From the NCBI RefSeq assembly GCF_013074385.2, contig NZ_JABEYA020000002.1, positions 62,001 through 126,000 of the forward strand: a stretch of DNA of 64,000 bases. Direction: 5' to 3'. The position numbers were made by a program, and so were the translations under genes. This DNA is from Vibrio ostreicida. Lineage in GTDB: Bacteria > Pseudomonadota > Gammaproteobacteria > Enterobacterales > Vibrionaceae. Positions 28,374 through 37,528 of this stretch are shown one piece after another. The notes beneath the pieces are model-generated. The model saw nothing but the letters and a program-made list of their open reading frames with translations, was not told the origin of the DNA and made no database searches. Position 1 is the stretch's first letter. The number at the start of each line of letters is the position of its first letter.

Positions 28374-28859
28374 CTATGATTGCCAAATACGCAGACCGTT
28401 TTGCTCAACAACTTTTAATAAGTCTTCCAGTCTGGTTCCACATGGGAAGGTTAAATTTGGTGCGATCTCTGCAAGCGGGTAGAGCACGAATTCACGCTCT
28501 TTCATTCCATAATGAGGGACAGTCAACCGCTCCGAGTCAATCACCTCATCGCCGTAAAGTATGATATCTAAGTCTAGGGTTCGAGGCCCCCAGCGTTGAT
28601 CTTTACGGACACGCCCTTGATCTTGTTCGATAGCTTGAGTGCAATCGAGCAATTCAAGCGGCGTTAATTCGGTGCTAATTTTTACTATCGCATTGATATA
28701 GTCGGGCTGATCTTTAGGCCCCATAGGTGCGCTACTATACAGCATTGAGCTTTGGTTAAACTCTGATCTCGGTAGCTTTTTTAGAGACTCTATGGCTTGA
28801 TTTGCTTGAGCGATCGGATCGGTCATATTACTGCCAACAGCAATGTATACGATGTTCAT
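28374..28859 (-). CDS. folK: Hydroxymethyldihydropterin pyrophosphokinase
   Basis: FolK transfers pyrophosphate from ATP to 6-hydroxymethyl-7,8-dihydropterin in folate synthesis. The 161-residue enzyme shows VAVGSN-like VGSNMTDP at the start, [19 protein letters not shown] (pterin site) and the signature [17 protein letters not shown]. Its ATG overlaps the pcnB stop codon by four bases, so the two are translationally coupled. Confidence 0.96.
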   Translation of the reverse strand: MNIVYIAVGSNMTDPIAQANQAIESLKKLPRSEFNQSSMLYSSAPMGPKDQPDYINAIVKISTELTPLELLDCTQAIEQDQGRVRKDQRWGPRTLDLDIILYGDEVIDSERLTVPHYGMKEREFVLYPLAEIAPNLTFPCGTRLEDLLKVVEQNGLRIWQS

Positions 28860-30226
28860 GATGTCGTTGTCTTGGTTTTTTTCTTACGTGTTGGTCTGCG
28901 ACGACGCTTTCTGCTTGAATCTGGTGATGTAGTCTCTAATTCTTCAAGCATGGTTTGACGAATATTACGTCCGCCACTTTGAAAACTTTCCCACCATTGA
29001 GCAAGGTCTTGCGTTTCTTGGCCCTCTATTTCACCGCGCATTTCGAGAAAATCAAAACCCGCGCGGAATTTAGTCAGTTCCATTAAGCGTAGAGCGCGTT
29101 TTCCGTTTCGGCGTGGTAGGCGCAGTTGCAGTTGCCAGATTTCACGTATAGTTGCAGTGTGGCGACGAGGGATTGCAATGGTACGAACCTGATCATCGAG
29201 AATGTCGTTGCTGGCTTCCATGATGGCATCATAGTGAGGCAGCTTGCGTTTCGCCATCAAGATTTCAGCCCTTGCTTGGAGAGGGTACCAGAGCATAGCA
29301 GCAAACATGAAAGCGGGGTTGATTCGCTTACCTTCTTCAATCCTTTGGTCGGTGGAGTCCAAGACCAAATCCAACATTTGCTCAGTTTGAGAAGAATAGT
29401 CTTCGGTAAAGTGTTCAGAAATTACAGGAAAGAGCTGTTGGAAAAGATTGTATTCGCGCATCAGATGATAGGTTTCGAGACCGTAGCCGGACTGAAGCAT
29501 CTTTAGAGATTCTTCATACAATCGAGCTGAAGGGATTTCCTGCAGCAAAGTCGACATCTCTTCAATTGGGGCCGCAGTTTCCTCTTCGATATCAAAGTCT
29601 AGTTTGACAGCAAAACGAATGGCACGCAGCATGCGTACGGGATCTTCTCGATAGCGGGTCTGAGGATCGCCAATCAAACGGACTAATTTGTCTTCTCTAT
29701 CTTCATTACCGCCTGCGTAGTCATGAATTGAGTAGTCATCGATATTGTAATACATCGCATTGACCGTAAAATCACGACGCTCAGCGTCTTCGTCAATCGT
29801 CCCGTAGACGTTGTCGCGCAACAGCATGCCGTCTTTGGACTGCTGGGAAACGTTTTTGGTTGTCTCTTGATGATGGCCTCGAAAAGTGGCGACTTCGATA
29901 ATATCGCGGCCAAACATAATATGTGCGAGACGAAATCGTCGACCGATCAGACGACAGTTTTTAAACAGATGGCGAATCTGTTCAGGGGTTGCGTTAGTCG
30001 CAATATCAAAATCTTTTGGCTGTTGGCCAAGAAGAATATCGCGAACACCCCCGCCAACCAGAAAGGCATCGAAACCTGCACCATGAAGTCGGTATAGCAC
30101 CTTCAATGCATTGTCACTGATTTGTTTGCGAGAGATATTATGCTCTTGACGAGGGATAATGTTCAGAGATAGCTCTGTATAATTGTCGTTTTCGCTTGGT
30201 GTATAGTCGTTTTTATTCATGTGCAT
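28856..30226 (-). CDS. pcnB: Poly(A) polymerase I
   Basis: PcnB adds poly(A) tails that promote decay of bacterial RNAs. The 456-residue protein has the class II nucleotidyltransferase core (LVGGGVRDILLGQQPKDFDIATNATPEQI), the second acidic motif in RRDFTVNAMYYN, the RNA-binding region with EDPVRMLRAIRFAV, and a very basic tail (SRKRRRRPTRKKK). The start at 30226 (MHMNKNDY) gives a short N-terminal extension before the catalytic core; pcnB genes often use unusual starts, so it is less certain than the rest. folK overlaps its end. Confidence 0.94.
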   Translation of the reverse strand: MHMNKNDYTPSENDNYTELSLNIIPRQEHNISRKQISDNALKVLYRLHGAGFDAFLVGGGVRDILLGQQPKDFDIATNATPEQIRHLFKNCRLIGRRFRLAHIMFGRDIIEVATFRGHHQETTKNVSQQSKDGMLLRDNVYGTIDEDAERRDFTVNAMYYNIDDYSIHDYAGGNEDREDKLVRLIGDPQTRYREDPVRMLRAIRFAVKLDFDIEEETAAPIEEMSTLLQEIPSARLYEESLKMLQSGYGLETYHLMREYNLFQQLFPVISEHFTEDYSSQTEQMLDLVLDSTDQRIEEGKRINPAFMFAAMLWYPLQARAEILMAKRKLPHYDAIMEASNDILDDQVRTIAIPRRHTATIREIWQLQLRLPRRNGKRALRLMELTKFRAGFDFLEMRGEIEGQETQDLAQWWESFQSGGRNIRQTMLEELETTSPDSSRKRRRRPTRKKKTKTTTS

Positions 30227-30335
30227 CAGTTACTCGTTCAGCAGGCAACTTTTGGGACCCGTCTTCGAGTTTGCCTTTTGGGACTTGCTTATGATTCATT
30301 TATGCCCAGAGGGCGAAGTTGCGCCTAATGATAGC

Positions 30336-31226
30336 TTACAGCGAACAGTTTGAGAATCTTGGTGTAACCTTAGTTGCGCCAGTTAACTGTTCGACGCACC
30401 AATTCTCAACGCCCCATTCAATGATTTCTTCTATATTAGCATGCTCAATTTCTTTACTTATTTCAAAGTCTAAACAGCGCATTGCTTCAATTAATGCGGG
30501 AATAGGTTCGTTATTATCCAATGCTGGAGCGTGATTCTGTTTGGATAATTTGTGACCATCTTTACCTATTGCCAAAGGTAAATGCAAGTAACGAATAGGT
30601 GGCTTACCTAAAATTTTATATAGGCTTAACTGTCGCCCTGTTGGCTCTATTAAGTCTGCCCCACGAACGACTTCAGTAATACCTTGTTCAATGTCATCCA
30701 ATACTACCGCAAGGTTGTAGGCATATAAGCCATCACGGCGTTTTATAATAAAATCTTCATCTGCTAGCTGTGATGGAATTGTTAGGTGGCCATGTTTTTG
30801 ATCGTTAAATTGGTAAACTGGTTCGGTCATTTTAAGGCGTACAGCGCATTCTGAAAGATTGTTCAGTTCTAGAGTGCGACAAGCCCCAGTGTAAAAACCG
30901 CCCATAGCTTTGATTTTTTTCCGAGTACATTGGCAATAGTAAGCTTGCTGCGTCGCGATCCATTCTTCAATTTGCGCTTGGTAAATAGCTTGTCTTCGGC
31001 TTTGAAACATGACTTCGCCATCCCAGTGCAAATGATAAGCTTCCAACGTTTGCAAAATGAGAGTAGAGGCATTTTGCATTTCTCTTGGGGGATCAATATC
31101 TTCAATCCTGACCAACCACTTACCATGCTGTGACTTTGCCTGAAAGTAGCTCCCGAGCGCCGCAATTAAGGAACCAAAGTGCAGCGGACCAGAAGGCGAA
31201 GGGGCAAAGCGACCTATGTAGTGCAT
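30336..31226 (-). CDS. gluQ: Glutamyl-Q tRNA(Asp) synthetase
   Basis: This 296-residue paralogue of the GluRS catalytic domain attaches glutamate to queuosine in tRNA(Asp); it lacks an anticodon-binding domain. It has the HIGH-type motif GRFAPSPSGPLHFGSL, the KLSKQNHAP counterpart of KMSKS and a zinc site (CQCTRKKIKAMGGFYTGACR). ATG at 31226 is preferred over a TTG eight codons upstream. It lies downstream of dksA, the usual arrangement, with an intrinsic terminator between them. Confidence 0.95.
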   Translation of the reverse strand: MHYIGRFAPSPSGPLHFGSLIAALGSYFQAKSQHGKWLVRIEDIDPPREMQNASTLILQTLEAYHLHWDGEVMFQSRRQAIYQAQIEEWIATQQAYYCQCTRKKIKAMGGFYTGACRTLELNNLSECAVRLKMTEPVYQFNDQKHGHLTIPSQLADEDFIIKRRDGLYAYNLAVVLDDIEQGITEVVRGADLIEPTGRQLSLYKILGKPPIRYLHLPLAIGKDGHKLSKQNHAPALDNNEPIPALIEAMRCLDFEISKEIEHANIEEIIEWGVENWCVEQLTGATKVTPRFSNCSL

Positions 31227-31246
31227 ATTTGTACTGTCATACCAAA

Positions 31247-31270
31247 CCAAAAAGGGAGCTAATGCTCCCT
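31247..31270 (-). terminator. Intrinsic terminator after dksA
   Basis: On the minus strand AGGGAGC and GCTCCCT form a seven-base stem with an ATTA loop followed by TTTTTGG. It separates dksA from gluQ and probably makes gluQ expression depend on partial read-through. Confidence 0.8.
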
Positions 31271-31294
31271 CTATTATTATCCAAAAGCGAAGGG

Positions 31295-31741
31295 TTAGCC
31301 TTGCATTTGCTTTTCTTTCATTTCTGCCAATGTCTTACAGTCAATACATAGATCGGCTGTCGGGCGAGCTTCCAGACGGCGAATCCCAATCTCGACACCA
31401 CACGATTCACAGAAACCAAAATCCTCGTCTTCGATTTTTGTCAGAGTTTTCTCAATCTTTTTGATCAAGCGACGCTCACGATCTCGATTACGTAGTTCTA
31501 AGCTGAACTCTTCTTCCTGAGAAGCACGGTCAACAGGATCTGGAAAGTTTGCCGCTTCATCCTGCATGTGGTGAACGGTGCGATCAACTTCTTCCCTGAG
31601 CTGGTTGCGCCATGCTGTCAAAATTTTTGTGAAATGAGCCAATTGGTCCGGTGACATGTATTCTTCACCAGCTTTTTCTGTGTATGGCTCAACCCCTGCA
31701 ATGGCTAGGATGCCTAGCGCTTTTTTCTTCGATTCTGACAT
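31295..31741 (-). CDS. dksA: RNA polymerase-binding transcription factor DksA
   Basis: DksA enters the secondary channel of RNA polymerase and works with ppGpp. The 148-residue protein has the coiled-coil tip with the two essential aspartates and Ala ([13 protein letters not shown]), then the four-cysteine zinc finger ([17 protein letters not shown] with a second CIDC). Length and sequence are standard. The 138 bases before it, toward sfsA, presumably hold its promoter, which I could not fix. Confidence 0.97.
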   Translation of the reverse strand: MSESKKKALGILAIAGVEPYTEKAGEEYMSPDQLAHFTKILTAWRNQLREEVDRTVHHMQDEAANFPDPVDRASQEEEFSLELRNRDRERRLIKKIEKTLTKIEDEDFGFCESCGVEIGIRRLEARPTADLCIDCKTLAEMKEKQMQG

Positions 31742-31879
31742 GCAGTATCTCCTACTAACACCTAGTCAACTGCGCTCGCAGTTAGATTTTAAGGCGGGTA
31801 TCTATAGCAAAAAGAGCCAATCGAGGCAAACTCTAAAGAGTAAACTTGTTGTCAATGTGAAGATGACAACATTTTTAAC

Positions 31880-32593
31880 TCAATAGATGAAATCAATACG
31901 CTCGTTCAACCTCATCTCTGAGTTTGAAAGTTGTGCTTTGTAGCACAGTACTTCCACTCCTCGCTCTTGTGCGACTTTCAACAATTGTGAATATTGTGCA
32001 TCTATATGGTGTGCTGGAGAAACTTTTTCAATCCCTGAATGTAAAACAGTGAATAAAAGTATTGCTCTGCTTCCATTTTGTGCCATTTCTGTGAGCTCTC
32101 GCAGATGTTTCTGACCGCGTGTGGTCACCGCATCAGGAAATCGTCCCTGCCCACTTTGCTTGTCATCCAGTAGCGTGACGCTTTTAACCTCTATATAGCA
32201 GTTTGGGCGACGTTCTGACTTGAGCAAGATATCAATCCGACTATTTTCATTGCCATATTTAACTTCTGTTCGAAGGTCTTGGTATCCCAGCAGCTCCGGA
32301 ATCGTGCCTGACGCAATGGCTTCGACGGCGAGTTGGTTTGCCCGTGCAGTATTGACACAGATAAGATCGCCACATGAGGTTTCAGTTAACTCCCAGCTGT
32401 TTGGGTACTTACGCTTGGGGTTGTCAGAGGTTGAATACCAGATGGTGTTGCCGGGTGTTGCGCAGCCAGTCATGGCTCCGGTATTTGCACAATGAATTGT
32501 AATGTCGGTTTTATTCGGTAAAGAGATGTCTGCCAGAAAGCGCTTGTAGCGTTTGATTAACTGGGCGGATTTGAGTGAGGGATCAAACTTCAT
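31880..32593 (-). CDS. sfsA: SfsA family DNA-binding/nuclease-like protein
   Basis: The 237-residue protein matches SfsA (sugar fermentation stimulation protein): an N-terminal OB-like domain ([28 protein letters not shown]) and a C-terminal PD-(D/E)XK-like domain ([24 protein letters not shown], then [18 protein letters not shown]). The D...ExK residues of a nuclease core are present. The name comes from a maltose phenotype in E. coli; the molecular role is unsettled. It is divergent from hrpB with about 54 bases between starts. Confidence 0.93.
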   Translation of the reverse strand: MKFDPSLKSAQLIKRYKRFLADISLPNKTDITIHCANTGAMTGCATPGNTIWYSTSDNPKRKYPNSWELTETSCGDLICVNTARANQLAVEAIASGTIPELLGYQDLRTEVKYGNENSRIDILLKSERRPNCYIEVKSVTLLDDKQSGQGRFPDAVTTRGQKHLRELTEMAQNGSRAILLFTVLHSGIEKVSPAHHIDAQYSQLLKVAQERGVEVLCYKAQLSNSEMRLNERIDFIY

Positions 32594-32647
32594 TTGGCAC
32601 TGGATTTATGTACAATATTAGTATTATTACACCACAAGGCCATTCTA

Positions 32648-35104
32648 TTGTCACAATTGCCGATTGAGAGCGTGATGCCTGAGTTGATCTCAGCGGTAGA
32701 GACCCGCTCCCAAGTTATCTTAAAAGCGGCCCCTGGAGCCGGTAAATCGACGTATTTTCCGCTGCAACTCCTTCTTCAGAATGTGGTTGAAGGTAAGATT
32801 ATTTTGCTCGAGCCTAGGCGATTAGCAGCGCGTAATATTGCCAGATATCTTGCCCAGCAACTCGGTGAGCCCGTTGGGGAAAGAGTCGGTTATCGGGTGA
32901 GAGGGGAATCTCAGATCAGCGAGAACACGCAACTCGAGGTAGTGACCGAAGGTATCTTGACTCGTATGATCCAGTCCGAACCTGAACTCAATGGTATTTC
33001 ATTGCTGATCTTTGATGAATTCCATGAGCGAAGCATCCATGCCGATATTGCACTGGCGTTCAGTCTTGAGATTCAGTCAGTGTTGCGCGATGATCTTAAG
33101 TTGGTGGTCATGTCGGCAACGTTGGATCATGGTGCTTTAAATACTCTGATGCCTGAGGCTAAGTACATTGAATCACAGGGGCGCAGCTATCCTGTGATTT
33201 ACCGCTATCAACCACTCAAGCCGAATGAGCGTCTTGAAGAGGCGATGTTCAAACAGATAATCACGTTAATGAATAGTGAAACGGGGTCGTTATTGGCTTT
33301 CTTGCCCGGTGTCGCTGCGATTAAGCGTTTAGAAGAACGGCTGCTACCTGTGTTCACTGATATTCACATCTGCCCGTTATACGGACAGTTGAGTTTTTCT
33401 CAGCAGCAAGCGGCCATTCAGGGGGGCAGTCGTGGTGAGAGAAAGATCGTGCTGGCGACCAATATTGCAGAAACGTCTTTAACTATTGAGGGGATCCGTC
33501 TTGTCGTTGATTCAGGGCTGGAACGGGTGGCTAAATTCGACCTCAAAACAGGCGTGACACGTTTAGAACAAGTGAATATTTCTCAATCTTCCGCTGAACA
33601 GAGAGCGGGCCGTGCTGGTCGTGTTGAAGCGGGGGTCTGCGTGCGTTTATACAGTGAAGGTCAATTGGCTCAGAGACCTTTTTCGCCGAAAGCGGACATT
33701 CTTCAATCTGACTTATCCGGCTTGATGCTCGAAGTGGCTCAATGGGGAGCCAGTCACCCTAATGAATTGTGCTGGCTTGATATACCGCCACAAAGTGCGA
33801 TAAATCAAGCGAGAACCTTACTGATCCAACTGGGTCTGTTGGATACGAAAGGGCGCCTGACAGAAATGGGTAGGGCAGCGGGGCAACTGGGTTTAGAGCC
33901 TAGGTCTTCTGCGATTTTGTCCGGTGCGACTCGGTCGCTAAGTACGGGATTTGCCATTGTCGCTTTACTAGAAGAACCTGAGCGCAATACGATTGATTTT
34001 ATGCACAGTATTGAACGATTCAAGCAGGGGGAGCATGATAAACAAAATATCGTTTTGCGGCGGGCAAAAAATCTCGCCCAGCGTGTTGAGCATAATTTTC
34101 GGCTGACGGATGTTCAAGAAACCATGGTGGCACCGTTACTGGCTTTGGGATTTCCTGACCGAATTGCTCAGAGCCGGAAACATCAACTCGGGCGTTTTGT
34201 GCTTGCGAATGGGCATGGTGCTGAATTGCGAGACACAGAACGTCTATCCATGAGCCATTACTTGGTGGTGCTAGATTTACTGCGCAGTCAGTCTAATGAT
34301 TCATCCAAAATATTGTCGGCGATCGACATCGATATAGAAGGCCTTCAGAGCGATTTTCCTCATCTTTTTTCTGAGTGGGAGCATGTCGATTGGGACGAGA
34401 AAAAAGGACGACTTGTTGCTGAGCAACACCTTAAGGTTGGCCAACTCGTTATTGATAGCCGAAGACTGGCAGACCCACCTCGTGAAAAAATGACCTTAGC
34501 TTTACTTAATTTTGTTCGCCGCCAAGGCTTGTCGGTGCTCAATTGGACCCGAGAAAGCAAAGAGTTACTTGAGCGTGCACGTTGTGGAAAAGAATGGATA
34601 CCAGAGCAAGCTTGGCCAGCGCTATCAGACACGGAGTTACTGGCCAATTTAGAGCAATGGTTAGAACCCTATTTGAACAACGTCGGTTCAGTAAAAGCCT
34701 TGTCAACCGTGGCGCTTGATACAGCGTTGTTGGCTTATTTGGGCTGGCCGCTGAACAAAGACATAGATAAATGGTTACCAACGCATTATAAAGTACCGAC
34801 GGGGTCGCGTAAAAAAATCCGCTATCTCTTCGGCCATGACCCCGTTTTGTCTGTTCGCTTACAGGAAATGTTTGGAGAGCATAGCTCACCTCAGATTGCG
34901 TTGGGGCGAAAAACGCTCGTTCTTGAACTTTTGTCTCCCGCTCAAAGGCCTTTGCAGGTGACTCAAAATTTGGCCAGCTTCTGGCATGGAGCCTATAAAG
35001 ATGTACAGAAAGAAATGAAAGGCCGTTACCCTAAACACGTTTGGCCAGACGATCCTGCCAGCCATCAAGCGACGACGAAAACTAAGCGACATCTTAATTT
35101 ATGA
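32648..35104 (+). CDS. hrpB: ATP-dependent helicase HrpB
   Basis: HrpB is a DEAH-type helicase whose function is not well defined. Homology with E. coli HrpB begins at a TTG at 32648 (reading MSQLPIESVMPELISAV, 818 residues), with AAGG eight bases before it; the frame is open 18 codons further upstream from another TTG. Visible are Walker A KAAPGAGKSTYFP, the DEFHERS box, MSATL (motif III), the AETSLTIEG and QRAGRAGRVEAG motifs, and the HrpB C-terminal domain. Its last four bases overlap the ATG of mrcB. Confidence 0.94.
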   Translation: MSQLPIESVMPELISAVETRSQVILKAAPGAGKSTYFPLQLLLQNVVEGKIILLEPRRLAARNIARYLAQQLGEPVGERVGYRVRGESQISENTQLEVVTEGILTRMIQSEPELNGISLLIFDEFHERSIHADIALAFSLEIQSVLRDDLKLVVMSATLDHGALNTLMPEAKYIESQGRSYPVIYRYQPLKPNERLEEAMFKQIITLMNSETGSLLAFLPGVAAIKRLEERLLPVFTDIHICPLYGQLSFSQQQAAIQGGSRGERKIVLATNIAETSLTIEGIRLVVDSGLERVAKFDLKTGVTRLEQVNISQSSAEQRAGRAGRVEAGVCVRLYSEGQLAQRPFSPKADILQSDLSGLMLEVAQWGASHPNELCWLDIPPQSAINQARTLLIQLGLLDTKGRLTEMGRAAGQLGLEPRSSAILSGATRSLSTGFAIVALLEEPERNTIDFMHSIERFKQGEHDKQNIVLRRAKNLAQRVEHNFRLTDVQETMVAPLLALGFPDRIAQSRKHQLGRFVLANGHGAELRDTERLSMSHYLVVLDLLRSQSNDSSKILSAIDIDIEGLQSDFPHLFSEWEHVDWDEKKGRLVAEQHLKVGQLVIDSRRLADPPREKMTLALLNFVRRQGLSVLNWTRESKELLERARCGKEWIPEQAWPALSDTELLANLEQWLEPYLNNVGSVKALSTVALDTALLAYLGWPLNKDIDKWLPTHYKVPTGSRKKIRYLFGHDPVLSVRLQEMFGEHSSPQIALGRKTLVLELLSPAQRPLQVTQNLASFWHGAYKDVQKEMKGRYPKHVWPDDPASHQATTKTKRHLNL

Positions 35105-37461
35105 GTAAGAATAAAACCCCGGCAAGCAACAAATCAAAATCAGCCAAAAAACCAGCTCGAAAGCGTCAATCTGGCCAACGTAAAACGGTCAATAAACCCC
35201 GTAGAAGTTGGATTAAAACTTGGTGGGGAATCAGCTGGAAATTCGGATTGGCGGTTTTTGCGTTAATGGTTTTTGTGGGCATTTACCTCGATAGCGTGGT
35301 GAAGCAGCGTTTTGAAGGTCAATTGTTTGATCTTCCAACCGTTGTTTATGCCCGTATTCTCACATTATCACCGGGAGACTCGCATTCTCTTGAGGAAGTA
35401 CGTAACGAGCTTGATGTCCTGAATTATCGTAAAGTTCGCCAGCCGCGTTACCCAGGTGAGTACTCTTCCTCATCCACTAAAATTGAACTTATTCGTCGAC
35501 CGTTTGAGTTTACTGGTGGCCCTGAGCCGGACCGCCATGTCATGTTGCACTTTGATTCTTCAGGGCTTCAGCGTGTTCAATCGCTCGAAACCTCGGGGGA
35601 TTTAGGGTATCTGCGCATTGAACCTAAAATGTTGGGAATGTTAGAGAAAAATCATGATGAGCAGCGCTTATTTTTGCGCAGAGATCAGTTTCCTGAAGTG
35701 ATGGTTGATGCATTACTTGCAACAGAGGATAGGGATTTCTACCAGCATGAGGGGGTGTCGCCACTTGCGATAACCCGAGCGATGGTGGTCAACTTAAAAG
35801 CCGGACGTACGGTGCAGGGGGGAAGTACGCTAACCCAGCAGCTCGCAAAGAATCTCTTTCTTTCCAGTGAAAGGACCTTATTGCGTAAACTTCGTGAAGC
35901 CTATATTGCCCTAATCATTGACTATCGTTACAGCAAAGACCAAATTCTTGAGGGTTACCTCAATGAAGTTTACCTTGGACAAAGTCGTGGGGAAGCTATC
36001 CATGGTTTTGGTTTGGCATCGCGATTGTACTTTGGTCAGCCGATTCAAGAATTGCGTATCGATCAACTGGCGTTGTTGGTCGGAATGGTAAAGGGGCCCT
36101 CGTACTATAACCCAATACGTTTCCCTGAACGGGCAAAAGAAAGACGGGATTTGGTGTTACGTCTGATGATGCAGCAGGGTATTCTCCGTTCAAGTGATTA
36201 TGATTTAGCGGCCAGTCGACCTTTAGATATTCAGAAAAATCCTCGAATTGCGAGCCGCCAGCCTGCTTACTTTGAGCAACTAAAACGTGAACTCAAGACG
36301 AAAGTCGGCAACGCATTTCAATCAGATATAGGTTTAAGAGTGTTTACCTCGTTAGATCCGGTTTCTCAGCAGCAACTAGAGCGGGCGATTGCGACTAAAA
36401 TCCCCCAGTTGGTTAAAGTGGCGGGGTCATCACTAGAAGGCGCGGCGATTGCTGTTGATCGACACTCTGGTGAAATTCGGGCAATGGTGGGGGGCAAACG
36501 AACGGGTTACGATGGATTCAATCGTGCTTTGAATGCAAGTCGTCAGATAGGCTCACTGGCCAAGCCCGCCGTGTATTTAACGGCATTGGAGCAGCCGACG
36601 AAATATAACCTCGCGACAACTTTGCATGATAAGCCGTTGAGCTTGAAAGGCTCAAAGGGAAGCGTCTGGTCACCCAGAAATTACGATCGGAAATTTCGTG
36701 GGGATGTGCCTTTGTATATCGCGTTGGCTAAATCTCTTAACGTACCGACGGTACAATTAGGTATGGAGCTCGGGATTGCGAATGTGGTTAAAACATTGGA
36801 GAAACTGGGCGTAGACCAGAATGAGATTCGGCCCGTGCCATCGATGTTTTTAGGCTCTTTTACTCTTACGCCGTTGCAGGTTGCTCAGATGTATCAAACC
36901 TTGACTAACTCAGGTAAGCGGGCTTCATTATCTGCGTTACGCTCTGTGGCGGATTTGCAAGGTAATGTTTTGTTTCAATCTTTACCCCGCTCTTCACAAA
37001 CCGTTGATCAACGAGCAGCATGGTTGACCACTTACGCCATGAAACGTGGTGTTCTGGAGGGAACCGGGCGATATCTCAACGGTCAGTTTGGCTGGGCGGC
37101 ATTGGCTGGAAAAACAGGAACCAGTAATGATACGCGCGACAGCTGGTTTGTTGGCGTTGATGGTCGAGAGGTCACTACTATCTGGCTTGGTAGAGACGAC
37201 AATAAGCCGACCAACCTTACAGGATCGAGTGGTGCGCTGCGTGTTTACGCTGAATATCTCAAACACCGTATACCAGAAAAGCTCACGTTACCTTGGCCAA
37301 AAGGGATCAGTACCCATGGTTTTGCTCATTCAGAGTTAGGGGGGCTTAAACTTGAGTGTGATAACGCATTCAAACTGCCTGTTTGGGATATCAATGATAC
37401 GTTGAAACAGCAGTGTGAAAATCGGCCTGCACAATGGCTAGAAAAAATATTTAGCTGGTAA
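35101..37461 (+). CDS. mrcB: Penicillin-binding protein 1B (bifunctional transglycosylase/transpeptidase)
   Basis: The 786-residue class A PBP polymerises and crosslinks peptidoglycan. It has a basic cytoplasmic tail (SKSAKKPARKRQ), one membrane helix near residues 48-66, a UB2H-like domain, the GT51 domain (catalytic Glu in ATEDRDFYQHEG, then GGSTLTQQLAKNLFL and LNEVYLGQ), and the transpeptidase with the nucleophile in GSLAKP and the KTGTSND box. It overlaps hrpB by four bases; the same neighbour pair occurs in E. coli. The outer-membrane activator LpoB is not in this window. Confidence 0.96.
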   Translation: MSKNKTPASNKSKSAKKPARKRQSGQRKTVNKPRRSWIKTWWGISWKFGLAVFALMVFVGIYLDSVVKQRFEGQLFDLPTVVYARILTLSPGDSHSLEEVRNELDVLNYRKVRQPRYPGEYSSSSTKIELIRRPFEFTGGPEPDRHVMLHFDSSGLQRVQSLETSGDLGYLRIEPKMLGMLEKNHDEQRLFLRRDQFPEVMVDALLATEDRDFYQHEGVSPLAITRAMVVNLKAGRTVQGGSTLTQQLAKNLFLSSERTLLRKLREAYIALIIDYRYSKDQILEGYLNEVYLGQSRGEAIHGFGLASRLYFGQPIQELRIDQLALLVGMVKGPSYYNPIRFPERAKERRDLVLRLMMQQGILRSSDYDLAASRPLDIQKNPRIASRQPAYFEQLKRELKTKVGNAFQSDIGLRVFTSLDPVSQQQLERAIATKIPQLVKVAGSSLEGAAIAVDRHSGEIRAMVGGKRTGYDGFNRALNASRQIGSLAKPAVYLTALEQPTKYNLATTLHDKPLSLKGSKGSVWSPRNYDRKFRGDVPLYIALAKSLNVPTVQLGMELGIANVVKTLEKLGVDQNEIRPVPSMFLGSFTLTPLQVAQMYQTLTNSGKRASLSALRSVADLQGNVLFQSLPRSSQTVDQRAAWLTTYAMKRGVLEGTGRYLNGQFGWAALAGKTGTSNDTRDSWFVGVDGREVTTIWLGRDDNKPTNLTGSSGALRVYAEYLKHRIPEKLTLPWPKGISTHGFAHSELGGLKLECDNAFKLPVWDINDTLKQQCENRPAQWLEKIFSW

Positions 37462-37528
37462 TTGCTATTAATGCCAATAATCTACAGTGGTGCACTCCGG
37501 CATACAGATAAAAAAAGGAATCTCTAGA